This document shows, in pieces, positions 44,108 to 55,739 of a DNA stretch of 64,000 nt. The position numbers and the translations under genes were made by a program. The notes under the pieces are model-generated. The model did not search any database. It was not told where the DNA came from and worked only from the letters and a program-made list of their open reading frames with translations. The stretch's first letter is position 1; every line of letters begins with the position of its first letter. Origin of the DNA: Monodelphis domestica (taxonomy: Eukaryota; Chordata; Mammalia; Didelphimorphia; Didelphidae); the NCBI RefSeq assembly GCF_027887165.1, contig NC_077231.1:129552487-129616486 (forward strand), in the 5' to 3' direction.

Positions 44108-44960
44108 ATTTGGAGAGGACATAACACCCATCTCTAGGCATTTGAAAGATCTTTATATATTCAATATATTTATGAAGAAGGCATACATACCAACATATAT
44201 CAAAAGTCTGGGATCTAACTACTCTCACTTAGTCAATCATCTTTGTTTTGCCATTTGACTCATCGCAACCTGAAAGTCTGATGTAGTAGTTTCTTTCTCA
44301 TATTAAAATTAAATGACCTCTCATTGGGTCAAGTTTTTACTCTATTTTTTTAAAGAGCATATTTGATGAACCACAGCAACCTAATTTCCTAATAGTAATT
44401 ATTTTTATATATCTACCATAATAGGTGTCTATATATAAACTTATAAAATGGAATTAATAAAAAAGATTGAACCATATAACATACTATACCCTTGTATGAA
44501 GAGTTTAGTGGTGAAAGGGGAAGAAAAAGAATTAAATCAATTGAAAAAGAATATAATATGTTGTTTTCCTCAAACATGACCAATTTAATGCCTCAAAGAA
44601 ATAGTAAAAGGCATAGATAAGAATAAAAAATTGGTTTGTAAAGAAGCATAGTATTTTGGAGCAATGAACTAAATAAATATGTAGGTTTAAAACACTTAAA
44701 AATATATATTAGTGATTCCTTATTTTTATGTGGAAATTTTGATGATTTAAAAAAAACTTTTATTTATGGAAAACTGGAGGACATTGCTACAAAGAAATAG
44801 AGTTTCTAAGACACAGACTGAGATGTTAATGGTTGAATGCAGGGGAGGGCATTATAACCTGGAGATCATTTGCATATAACACTTTTTAAACTTAAGAGGA
44901 TAAAATTCGAAAATGAAAAAAAATATATTTTAGCATTTGGAAACTGGAGAGTGATTCAAT
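44108..44960. other. unique AT-rich DNA, nothing recognised
   Basis: Includes octamer-like 'atttgcat' near 44870. No gene recognised. Confidence 0.45.
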
Positions 44961-45321
44961 AAAAGCTGCTGATTTCTTTTTTTTTTTATTTGGTCATTTC
45001 CAAACATTATTCATTGGAAACAAAGATCATTTTCTTTTCTTCCCTCCCCACCCTCCCAACACGTCTCCCATAGCCCACACGAGATTCCACTGGGTATCAC
45101 ATGTGTCCTTGATTCAAACCCATTTCCATGTTGTTGGTATTTGCATTAGAGTGTTCTTTCAGAGTCTCTCCTCAGTCATATCCCCTCCACCCCTGTAGTC
45201 AAGCAGTTGCTTTTCATCGGTGTTTTTACTCCCACAGTTTATCCTCTACTTGTGGATAGTGTTTTTTTAGATCCCTACAGATTGTTCAGGGACACTGCAT
45301 TGCCACTATTGGAGAAGTCCA

Positions 45322-45941
45322 TCACCTTCGATTGTACCACAATGTATCAGTCTCTGTGTACAACGTTTTCCTGGTTCTGCTCCTTTCACTCTGCATCACT
45401 TCCTGGAGGTTGTTCCAGTCTCCATGGAATACCTCTACTTTATTATGCCTTTTAGCACAATAGTATTCCATCACCAACATATACCACAATTTGTTCAGCC
45501 ATTCCCCAATTGAAGGGCATACCCTCATTTTCCAATTTTTGGCCACCACAAAGAGTGCAGTTATGAATATTCTTGTACAAGTCTTTTTCCTTATTATCTC
45601 TTTGAGGTACAAGCCCAGCAGTGCTATGGCTGGATCAAAGGGCAGACAGTCTTTTATTGCCCTTTGGGCATAGTTCCAAATTGCCCTCCAGAATGTTTGG
45701 ATCAATTCACAACTCCACCAGCAATTCTCCACCCTCTTACTTTCACCCTATGTTTATCTACCTTTCTCATATGTGTTTCTTGTAGACAGCATATGGTAGG
45801 GTTTTGGACTCTAATCCACTCTGCTATTCTCTTGCATTTTATGAGTGAGTTCATTCCATTCACATTCAGAGTTATTATTACTAGCTGTGTATTTCCCAGC
45901 ATTTTGATTTCTGCTCCTTTTCCTGCCTTTTCTTCTTTCAC
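45322..45941 (-). pseudogene. L1 ORF2 remnant: endonuclease start joined to C-terminus
   Basis: ORF2p is the L1 endonuclease/reverse transcriptase. Here only the first 60 or so residues of the endonuclease remain ('VIITLNVNGMNS', 'WIRVQNPTICCLQETH', with the catalytic Asn and Glu positions of the APE fold). They run directly into the extreme C-terminus ('[15 protein letters not shown]', 'ALFVVAKNWKMRVCPSIGEW') at about 45735. Nearly all of the endonuclease, all of the reverse transcriptase and most of the Cys-rich part are missing, so about 3 kb was deleted. This copy could not mobilise itself; related HAL1 elements are thought to use L1 machinery in trans. Confidence 0.88.
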
Positions 45942-46584
45942 TATTTCCTTCTACACCAATGTTTGCTTTTGAACAGTCCCCCTTGTTCCCACCCTTATTT
46001 TACTTCCCTTTCTACCCCCTCCCTATTTGTCCCCCCCTTATTTTCCCTATAGTCTTTCTAAAGTTAAGCCCCCCCCAGCTCCCTCCCTCTCTTGTACTGC
46101 TTCCCTCCCCACCAGACCGTTTGTTACCCTTCTACTCCCCTATAGGGTGCAAATCTATTCTCTGCCCCCAATGGATTGGATTGTTTTTCCCTCTTTGAGT
46201 CACTTTCAAAGTACATAAAAGTTGAGTATTTCCTATCTCCGACCTCTTTACCCTTCCAGTGTATTGATGTTCTCCCTCCCACCATGAGTTTCTTTATGAC
46301 ATATAAATTTACCCCATTTGTTTCTTTTCCCATTTCTTTTAATATTAACCTATTTTAAGCTCTAGTTATATATATATATATAATATGCATACTCATGCAT
46401 ATGTATTTTTGCATGCATATATCTATATACCTATTTATGTCTTGTCCTTTCATCCTATATAGTTTGTTGCTGTTCCCTCTAAGTATACTTCTTTTTGCTG
46501 CCCAGGTAATAACAACAGTTTTTAAGAGTTACCAATGACCTCTTTTCTTATAGGGATACATATCATTTTAAGTTATTGAGTCTC

Positions 46585-47754
46585 TTAAAATTTTTTTTTT
46601 GTTTTCCTTTTTTCCCCTCTTTTTAAATTATGTTTTGATGATTCGCTTGAGTTCTGTGCTTGGACATCAAATTTTCTGTTCAGGTCTGGTCTTTTCTTTA
46701 TGAATTCTTGAAATTCTTCTATTTTGTTAAATGACCATACTTTCCCCTGAAAGAATATAGTCAATTTTGCTGAGTAGTTGATTCTTGGTTGTAGACCTAG
46801 TTCCCTTGCTTTCTGGAATATCATATTCCATGCCTTTCTGTTTTTCAGTGTGAATTCAGCCAGATCCTGAGTTATCCTCACTGTGGTTCCTTGGTATCTG
46901 AATGACTTCTTGTTGGCAGCTTATAATATCTTTTCTTTGGTCTGATAGTTCTTGAATTTGGCTATAACATTCCTGGGTGTTGTCAGTTGGGGATTAAGTA
47001 CAGGAGGTGATCTGTGGATTCTATCAATCTCCACTTTTCCCTCTTGTTCAAGGATTTCGGGACAGTTTTCTTTAATAATTTCCTATAATATAATGTCCAG
47101 GCTTTTTCTTTTGTCATGGTCTTCTCGTAGGCCAATAATTCTTAAATTGTTTCTCCTTGAACGATTTTCTAAATCCTCTGTTTTGTGAATGAGATGCTTC
47201 ATATTTTCCTCAATTTTTTCATTCTTTTGGTTTTGTTTTATAGTGTCCTGCTGCCTTGTGAGGTCACATGATTCTAGTTGTTGTATTCTGGTTCTTAAAG
47301 ACTGGATTTCATCCTTAGTTTTTTGCTCATCCTTTTACTTTTGGTCAGATTTTCTTTGGAGGTCATCTTTCATCTTCTTCACCTCATCTTTCATCTGCTT
47401 TGCCTCATCTTTCATCTCCTTTGTCTCATTTTCCAGCTGGTTGATTTTGGCTTTCAAGACACTATTTTCTGTTTCCAGATGACTTATCTTAGTTTTTAAG
47501 TTCTTTTCCCAATTGTCTTCAGCCTCTCTTAATTGTGTTTTGAATTGCATTTTGAGTTCTTCCAAAGCCTGTATCCAATTAACTGGAATTTCTGATTTTT
47601 CCTTTGCTGATCCCTCACCCTCTGTTTCATTCGCTCTTTACTCATTACCTGTGCAGAAGCTGTCTATTGTAATTTCCTTCTTCTTTTTCTGTTGTTTGCT
47701 CGAGTTAACCCCTTCTTTGCTCCCCATATTTGGCTGTGCTCTTGCTCCTCTCAT
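46585..47754 (-). pseudogene. L1 ORF1p, full length but with four in-frame stops
   Basis: ORF1p is the L1 RNA-binding chaperone that coats L1 RNA with ORF2p. From the ATG at 47754 (MRGARAQ..., also the start in the copy at 52199) to the stop at 46585 there are 390 codons including the stop, a normal length, in one continuous frame. It has a basic N-terminus (SSKQQKKKKEI), then a long coiled coil (heptads in 'METENSVLKAKINQLENET'-like sequence), then the RNA-binding core ('SRRNNLRIIGL', 'RIHRSPPVLNPQ') and the C-terminal domain ('RITQDLAEFTLKNRKAWN'). Premature stops lie at about 47640, 47337, 47085 and 46923. No frameshift was detected by coordinate arithmetic. Non-functional now, but little decayed. 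Confidence 0.88.
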
Positions 47755-48513
47755 TTTGTTTTGGTTTGGGGGCTGTCAGTCTCCCCTCTTATAGCTTTGT
47801 CAGATCTCTTGGTACAGTCTCTAGGGGAGGAATGTTAGCTTCCCTGTCCTCTGGGGGCTTTTGATTGGATTGAGTTCAAGAGGGTTGGGCTGTATGTGGT
47901 ATGAAGCTCTGAGGCTCTGAAGACTCCTGGAAGGCTGGGCTGCCCAGGCTCTCTCCAGTTCTCTCCAACTGCTTCTCTGCTACCCACAAATGCCCTTGCC
48001 TGCCTCCCTAAACTCTGAGGAGTTCTGATGGAATTAGGTTCAGCTGGATTGGTCTGGATGTGCCCGAGGCAAGGGTGAGACTGGAGCCTGATGGAGGGAT
48101 CGAGCCACGCCCTGTCTCTCCCTGGCTTCCTCCCCACTGTCCAAACTGGATGCTCCAAGCCCGGCGCCCTGCTGCTCACAAGGTAGACCCTGCAAACCAG
48201 CACCTTTGCCCTCTCAGAGGTTCCCACTGCTGCTGGGGGCTCAGCCCTCTGGGTTGTGGGGGAGGGGTCCTGGGACCTTTGCTCTGCCTTCCCCTTAGCC
48301 CTGAGTATTCTCGGATTCTGGCTTTTGGGGGTCATACCTTTTGATTTGAGTCCAGAAGGAGGGTCTCCCGCTTCTGTCCTGTTGTTCAGATTGAATTTCG
48401 GTGCCTAGGAGCATTCAGTCTAATGGTAAGGAAGGGTCTTCAACGAGGTCTGAACTTTTGCTGCTTGCTAAGTCACCATCTTGACTCCACCCCCCAAAAG
48501 CTGCTGATTTCTT

Positions 48514-49099
48514 AAAGGAATAGTCCACTCATAAGTAAAAGGTGAGTAACTAAGAAATAAAAATTAAAGTGATTGAAATGAATGTTGAAGAGCCTGGGAA
48601 AGGGGAAAAGCTCAGAACAGTGTTGAAAGACAGATTTATCCATGCTACTTGAAGAAACTAGTGACTTATTAGCTAAGAAGATTTCAACTACTGGTTCCTT
48701 TTTGGCCAACTAAAGACTTAAACCCTTTGAAACAGAAATTCAGCACCACCTACTTCCATTTAGTGCTGACTTTAGGAAACTGGAGCCTCCCAGAAGGGCT
48801 TCTTGCTTTTTATTATCCTCTGGTTTCAGAAAATAAAGTAAAATAGGGAAAGGAACTTTTTACACTTATTTTGATGTGGAAAGAAAGAATGTGGTATAAT
48901 TAGATAATATATAGTCATGGTGAGTGAAAATTTTAGTAGTCCTGTAAAGTGTTTGGCTACAAGTTCTGCTAATTTAACTAGATAAGGCAACATCCAATCA
49001 CAGAGGTACTGTATTCAAAAATCCATTTCTTCTTCATTTGCTACTATGTGGAGAGGAGACAAAACTGAAAAAGGTTAACATCAACAAAACAAAAGAGTC
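48514..49099. other. unique DNA between L1 and ERV, nothing recognised
   Basis: No gene recognised. It may include unrecognised ERV interior at its right edge. Confidence 0.45.
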
Positions 49100-49299
49100 T
49101 AAGTGGTATCGCCTTCTGCCCAAAGTAGAGGGGCAGTAGCACCCTGAGTATTTTTTGACAAGCTCCACTTAAGTTATCCTGTTGAGGGGTTAGTTGGTTT
49201 GAGTTATCATTTTCCTAATTTCTATTCCTAGAATTGTTATCATTCCTAAAATTGGAATTCCTATAATCGTTATTATAGTTATTTCTATAATTATTATTT

Positions 49300-50740
49300 C
49301 TGTAGTTGTTATGCAACTACATATTATTTTTTATTGCCTTGAATAAATTTCTACACTCTATCATTTTGTGGCCCTTCTTTTTCACAGAAGTGGCAGGTAA
49401 GGGGTCAATAGTTAGATTCTCAGAGAGGGGCAAGTACTATTGGTTGAGTATCATGCCCTTTTTCCTGTTTATCAATCCTATCTCTTAAATATTTCAATTC
49501 TTTCTGAATTGTATCCATGAAATCATTAGTCTCTTCCTGTTTTTCTTTGTTTCTTTTGAAACATATACAGCAGTTTTTCAGTTTTTCTCAATTCATCAAG
49601 ATCTGTCTCAAGCCACTTTGGGCAATGAGTCTTAAAATAATTCCTGCTCACTTTGCAAGAGTTATTGAGAAAGTGTCTTCTAATTTGTCTTATGTCATTT
49701 TATTTAGAAAGGTCAAAGTCTACATGCTGACCCCCAAACTCAATGAGCCTATCAGTGAATCTGGAGGGTGTCTCATAATCTGATTGCTTAAGTTCTTCAA
49801 ATTCTGTCCATCTATCTGTGTTTTCAGAGCAATCTCTCATGGCAGCTAGACTGGCCTCCCTACAATGATATAATTCTAAATAATCTTCAGAGTTGTTATA
49901 GTCCCATTCAGGATACTGTGATGGCCAGTGTGCTGCATTGCATCCCCAGACTTTATTGACATGAGAAATTATTTTATTCTTCTCGTGTTCCATTAGGAAA
50001 GCCTGGAGTAGATTTTCAATGTCTTTGTAAGATGGATTATACTGAAAAAAATGTCAGCCATCTTTTTCATTATCACAAAGGGATCTTCTTCATAAGTGGG
50101 AACATTTCGTGCCAATTCATTTATGTCTTGGGTAGTAAAGGGTGTATGGTGTCTTAGGGTCACCATATCCCCTTTGTGTCCTATTTTGGGCACTTCCCTT
50201 AAGGGGAAAAGATCTTTATTTGAATTAGGTAATGGTGAGTCAGCTTGGAAAGGAACAGTTTTGTTAGGAGGATGAGGTTTTCTCAGGGCTGGAATTGGTC
50301 ATGGGGTAGGAAAAGAAACAGGAGAAGATGAGTCATCAGGAAAAGGATAGGGGAAGTAAGGTCATCCAAGAGTTGCAGAGCATGAAAGAGGAGTTCTGCT
50401 GCTGAGATATAGGAGAGTGATCTTCCATCTCTATTTTGGAGGGAGTAGGATTTTCTTCTTAGTGGTTCAGGAACAGGCTTGTAAAAATCAGACATGTTTT
50501 GGATGAGGTCAGTATTTGCCTTTTGACCATTTAAGAAGTATTTGAAATTGTCCAAGTGAATTTGAGTGTCTGCCTGCATTTCAGTTTTAATTTTTCATAT
50601 GGTAGCATTTCTTGTCATAATATTTAGGAATGGAAAAATAAAATTACCTAAGAACATAAGGAATAGGAGACATTCTGAAACCTTTAAGGTTCCTATTTGG
50701 GCAAAAGTCAGAATACTTTCATGTAGAGTAGCAGCCATTT
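49300..50740 (-). pseudogene. ERV gag remnant (broken)
   Basis: Fossil gag in several short open pieces. Recognisable parts in order: an N-terminal matrix-like part, a Pro-containing linker ('KPVPEPLRR'), a capsid region with 'PFTTQDINELARNVP' and 'YPEWDYNNSEDYLELY' (compare the gammaretroviral p30 pattern of P-F-S/T-x-x-D, and E-x-P-S-x-F before the end), and a nucleocapsid area with a CCHC-like knuckle near 49385. Assignment to class I rests on the capsid pattern. It is broken in several places and encodes no complete protein. Confidence 0.72.
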
Positions 50741-52198
50741 TAAAAAATTATTTATTATATATTTATTTCATTTGTTAAATTGCTTTTAATTCTGATTTTT
50801 TTCAGTAGATGGTTCTAATGGTTAGGAGTTAAAGTCAGGGTATGAAAATTAAAGGAAAGGGTGTGGTCCTTTTAAGGATGTCACACCTTGATTTGATTAA
50901 CTCCTTGGTTGGAGGGTGAGAGAAGAAACCTTTTGTTGGAAGCTAAGTATAGGAGGGGCAACAGGATGCAGCCGACTTTCCCCTCAGAGTGAAACACTAG
51001 AACCATGTGTTTCTACCACATGCATCCAGGAAGCAGCTTCTGGGCCACTTTTTTGAATAGCCTGGGGCAAAATGTTTTTTATAAATTATTTTTTACCTTA
51101 TTTGGGCTGTGAAAGCCTCTTAGGGAAAAAAAACAGTTTCTTTTGCTGTTGTCATTTAATTTAACACTACTCTTCCTGACTGATCTCTCTAGGTTTTACT
51201 TCTCACTTAAATTAACTCTAGAGACAGTGGGGTTTGGAAAAAAGAAAAATTTTCTGTTGTGCAAGAGAATTATTTTTCCCCTTGAGAGGGAGTGAAAGCA
51301 TTTCCCCAGGTTTTTGCCCTCACAGCTAATTAAGAAACAAGGCAAGGTAGCTAAAAGACAGAATCTTACCCAGGTGAAAACCTGAGGATCTGCTAATGGG
51401 GTTGTTTGCCAGAGGGGTAGGTTTGGGAACAGTTTCCCCAGGTAGGGACTCGAGGTCTAACTGCTAAAATTAAAAACAACTGTGCTATATTTATTTTTAA
51501 GGGGGGAAAATGAGCTTACCTTTAGCAGCTGTGAAATATAGATTCAAAATAAGATATTTAAGGAGGTGGAGTCAAGATGGCAGTATCAAGGCAGCGAAAG
51601 TTCAGACCTCTGAAAACCCTTCCTTACTGATTAAAAACTAAATGCTCTTAGGGGACTGAAAACCAAACTTAACAGCAAGACAGAACTAAGGAACCCTTCT
51701 GCTAGACTCAACTTAAAAGGTACACCCCCCAAAGGCCTGAATTTGAGAACACTTGGGTTTAAGGGGAAGGAAGAGGGAAGATCACAAGACCCCTGACCCA
51801 CCTAGAGCAATGAGCCTCCAGTGGTGGCTGGAACCTCTGGGTGGGCAAGGGTGCTAGTCTGGAGGGAGTACCTTGCAGGCAAAGCTGTGCCAGGCTCAGA
51901 GCTTTGAGCATAGGTGGTGGGGAAGCAGTTGGAGAAGAAGTGCAGAGCTGGCAGCCTAGTCTCAGCAGTGGATACAATCCATATTGCCGCCCCCCCCCCC
52001 CTTCCTGAGGTTTTGGCCTCAGGGCACATCCAGCTCTACAAGTTCAACTCAGCTGGGATTATTCTCATCAAGCCTACCGAGGGCAGGGAAGCTCAAGTTC
52101 CAATACCCTTCCCCAACAGACTGCTCTGAGAGATTTGCTGACTAAGCTCCAAGGATGAAGGCTGACAGAAAAACCCAAAACTGCAGATCCAGTACATA

Positions 52199-52975
52199 AT
52201 GAGAGGAGCAAGAGTACAGGCAACTACAGGGGGAAAAGGAGGGGCAAATATTAGCAAACAACAGAAAAAGAAAAAAGAAATTACAATCAACAGCTTCTAT
52301 CCAGGCAGTGAACAAAGAGCAAATATAACAGAGGAGGATGAAAGAACACCAATTAAAAACACAGAGACTCCAATGAATTGGACACAGGCTTTGGAAGAAC
52401 TCAAAGTACAATTCAAAACACAATTAATTGAGGCTGAAGACAACTGGGGAAAGAACTTAAACAGTAAGATAAGTAATATGGAAACAGAAAATAATGTCTT
52501 GAAAGTCAAAATTAATCAGCTTGAAAATGAGACAAAGGAGATGAAAGATAAGAGAAAGAAAATGAAAGGTGAAGCAAAGAAAATGATAGATGACCTCCAA
52601 ATAAAATCACACCAGAAGGAGAAGGATGACCAAAAAGCCAGGGATGAAATCCAGTCTTTAAGAACTAGAATACAACAACTAGAATTAAGTGACCTCACGA
52701 GGTAGCAGGAAATTATAAAACAAAATCAAAAGAATGAAAAATTGAAGAAAATATGAAACATGTCATTCATAAAACATAAGATTTAAAAATCGTTCCAGGA
52801 GAGACAACTTAAGAATCATTGGTCTACCAGAAGACTATGACATAAGAAAAAAACTGAACATCATCCTACAGGAAATTATCCAAGAAAACTACCCTGACAT
52901 TCTAGAACAAGAGGAAAAGTTGAGATTAAAAGAATCCACAGATCACCTCCTATACTTAATCCCCAAATGACAATA
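52199..52975 (+). pseudogene. L1 ORF1p, truncated by internal deletion
   Basis: Starts MRGARVQATTGG with the basic 'SKQQKKKKEIT' tract, then a long coiled coil (about residues 60-165, 'LKVKINQLENETKEMKD'). The frame is open for 168 codons to 52705, where a stop follows 'LELSDLTR'. Decayed RNA-binding core sequence continues to about 52975 ('IHRSPP' motif, '[12 protein letters not shown]'). There it jumps to ORF2 without the C-terminal domain. Compare the full-length ORF1 at 46585-47754. Coiled-coil trimerisation could still be encoded, but RNA binding could not. Confidence 0.85.
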
Positions 52976-52984
52976 CCCAAGAAT

Positions 52985-55236
52985 GTTACTGAACACAAAT
53001 ATGTTACTGATTCCAAAGCCAGGCAGGTCAAAATGGAGAAAAAAACTACACCAATTTTCTTAATGAACATAAATACAAAAATCTTAAATACGATGCTAGC
53101 AAAAAGACTGCAGCAAGTGATCACGAGAGTTATTCATTATGACCTGGTAGGATTTATACCAGGAATGCAAGGACAGTTCAATATTAGGAAAACCATCCAT
53201 ATAACTGACCATATTAACAAGAAAACCGACAAAAATGACATGATTATATCAATAGATGCAGAAAAAGCCTTTGACAAAATATAATACTCATTCCTATTGA
53301 AAACACTAGAAAGCATAGGAATAGAAGGGCCTTTCCTAAAAATAATAAACAGTATATATCTAAAACCATCAGCCAACATCATCTGCAATGGGGATAAACT
53401 AGAAGCCTTCCCAATAAGATCAGGAGTGAAACAAGCATGCCCATTATCACCTCTATTAATTAACATTGTATTAGAAACACTAGAAGTAGTAATTAGAGAA
53501 GAAAAAGAAATTGAAGGCATTAAAATAGGCAATGAGGAGACCAAGCTATCATGATGGTCTACTTAAAGAATCCTAGAGAATCAACTAAAAAGCTAGTGGA
53601 AATAATTAACAACTTTAATAAAGTTGTAGGATACAAAATAAACCCACATGAGTCATCAGCATTTCTATATATTTCCAACACATCTCAGCAGTAAGAATTA
53701 GAAAGAGAAATTCCAGTTAAAATAACCCCAGATAATATAAAATACTTAGGAATATATCTGCTGAGACAAACACAGGAACTATATGAACACAACTACAAAA
53801 CACTCTCCACACAATTAAAACTAGATCTAAACAATTGGAAAAATATCAACTGCTCATGGTTAGCATGAGCTAACATAACAAAAATGACAATCCTAACCAA
53901 AGTAATTTACTTATTTAGTGCCATACCCATTGAACTACCAAAAAACTTTTTTATTGAATTAGAAAAAATCATAACAAAGTTCATTTGGAAGAACAAAAGA
54001 TCAAGGATATTCAGGGAAATCATAAAAAAAAATGTGAAAGAAGGAGGCCTTGCAGTCCCAGATTTAAAATTATACTATAAAGCAGTGGTCATCAAAACAA
54101 TTTGGTACTGGCTAAGAGACAGAAAGGAGGATCAGTGGAATAGACCACATAAATGACCTCAGCAAGACAGTCTATGATAAGCCCAAAGATCCCAGCTTTT
54201 GGGACCAAAACCCACTATTTGATATAAACTTCTGGGAAAATTGGAAGACAGTATGGGAGAGATTATATTTGGATCAATATCTCACACCCTATACCAAATA
54301 AACTTAGAATGGGGTAATGACTTGAATATCAAGAAGAAAACTATAAGTACATAGGTGAACACAGAATAGTATACATGTCAGATCTTTGGGAAAGGAAAGA
54401 TTTTAAAACCAAGTAAGAGCTTGAAAAAATCACAAAATTTAAAATAAATAATTTTGATCACATCAAACTAAAAAGGTTTTGTACAAACAAAACTAATGCA
54501 ACCAAAATTAGAGGGGAAGTAACAAATTGGGAAGCAATCTGCATTACAAAAACCTCTGACAAAGGTCTAATTACTTCAATTTATAAAGAGCTAAAGCAAT
54601 TGTAGAAAAAATCAAGCCATTCTCCAATTTATAAATGGGCAAGGGACGTGATAAGGCAATTTTCTGTTAGAGAAATAAAAACTATTAATAAACACATGAA
54701 AAAAGTGTTCTAAATCTCTTATAATCAGAGAGATGCAAATCAAAACAACTCTGAGGTATCACCTCACACCTTGCAGATTGGCTAACATGGCAGCAATGGA
54801 AAGTAATGAATGCTGGAGGGGATGTGGCAAAGTTGAGACATTAATGCATTGCTGGTGGAGTTGTGAACTGATCCAACCATTCTGGAGGGTAATTTGGGAC
54901 TATTCCTAAAGGGCATTAAAAGACTGTCTGCCCTTTTATCTAGTCATAGCACTGCTGGGTTTGTACCCCAAAGAGATAATAATGAAAAAGACTTATACAA
55001 GAATATTCATAGCTGCACTCTTTGTGGTGGCAAAAAATTGGAAAATGAGGGGATGCCCTTCAATTAGGGAATGGCTGAACAAATTGTGGTATATGCTGGT
55101 AAAGGAATACTATTGTGCAAAAAGGATTAATAAAGTGGAGGAATTCCATGTGAACTGGAATGACCTCCAGGAATTGATGCAGAGTGAGAGGAGCAGAAGC
55201 AGGAGAACACTGTACACAGAGTCTGATACACTTTGA
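52985..55236 (+). pseudogene. L1 ORF2p remnant: RT without its YADD box, C-terminal part
   Basis: Enters in the reverse-transcriptase domain: '[13 protein letters not shown]', '[13 protein letters not shown]', motif A '[11 protein letters not shown]' (ends 53281, followed by a stop), '[12 protein letters not shown]' (motif B). At about 53550, where L1 normally reads a Tyr/Phe-Ala-Asp-Asp box, the sequence passes from 'KLS' to the region after it ('MVYLKNP'-like in another frame), so the catalytic box is deleted. Downstream: '[18 protein letters not shown]', then the C-terminal '[11 protein letters not shown]' and 'GCPSIREWLNKLWYMLV', stop at 55236. Endonuclease absent. Many stops and frameshifts between. 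Non-functional. Confidence 0.88.
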
Positions 55237-55739
55237 AGTACAATTGAATGTAATGGACTTCTCCATTAGTGGCAATGCAGTGATCCTGAACAACCCAGAG
55301 GGATCTACGAGAAAGAACACTATCCACATTCAGAGGAATATCTGTGGGAGTAGAAACACTGAAGAAAAGCAGCTGCTTGTTACATAGATTGAGGGGATAT
55401 GATGGGGAATATAGACTCTAAATGAAAATCCTAGTGCAAACATCAACAACATGGAAATATGTTCTGATCAAAGACACATTTAATACCCAGTGGAATTCCG
55501 AATCGGCTATGGGGAGGGTAGGAGCAGGAGAGGGAGGGAAAGAATATGATTCTTGTAACCAAGTAATAATGTTCTAAATTGACTAAAAAAATTAAATTAA
55601 AAAAAAGAATTTAAAAAATAAAATAAGCTATTTAAAACTGACTTAGGGATAGTCACAAAAGTAAAGGAAAAGTTAAGAAAAGTAGAAAGATTGAGGGAAT
55701 TTCATCACAACTGACATGGTCAGCCAAATAAATCTTAGT

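Larger units (their letters stand above)
44979..48495 (-). mobile_element. internally deleted (HAL1-like) L1 with perfect 18-bp TSD
   Basis: A complete-ended L1 on the minus strand: 5' UTR start 'gtggagtcaagatggtgac' near 48490, ORF1 (47754-46585), an inter-ORF stretch of about 0.65 kb, the first part of ORF2, then the ORF2 C-terminus, 3' UTR and poly(A) (poly-T at 44979). An 18-bp duplication, 'aaaagctgctgatttctt', at 44961-44978 and 48496-48513 is perfect. Only 3.5 kb, since most of ORF2 is absent. ORF1-bearing L1 derivatives of this kind are known in mammals as HAL1. Insertion is recent relative to its neighbours. Confidence 0.92.
51562..55619 (+). mobile_element. internally deleted L1 inserted in the ERV
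   Basis: A complete-ended L1 on the plus strand: 'ggaggtggagtcaagatggc' start, A-rich end near 55610. A 16-bp target-site duplication with one mismatch lies at 51546-51561 'aaaataagatatttaa' and 55620-55635 'aaaataagctatttaa'. About 4.06 kb, because the ORF1 C-terminal domain, the inter-ORF region, the endonuclease and the start of the RT are missing. It lies between the ERV leader halves. Opposite in orientation to the L1 at 44979-48495, 3 kb away. Confidence 0.92.

Noticed and set aside
47835-48480. CpG-island-like GC-rich region suggesting a host promoter
   Set aside because: It is the L1 5' UTR; the start of the element and its target duplication bracket it.
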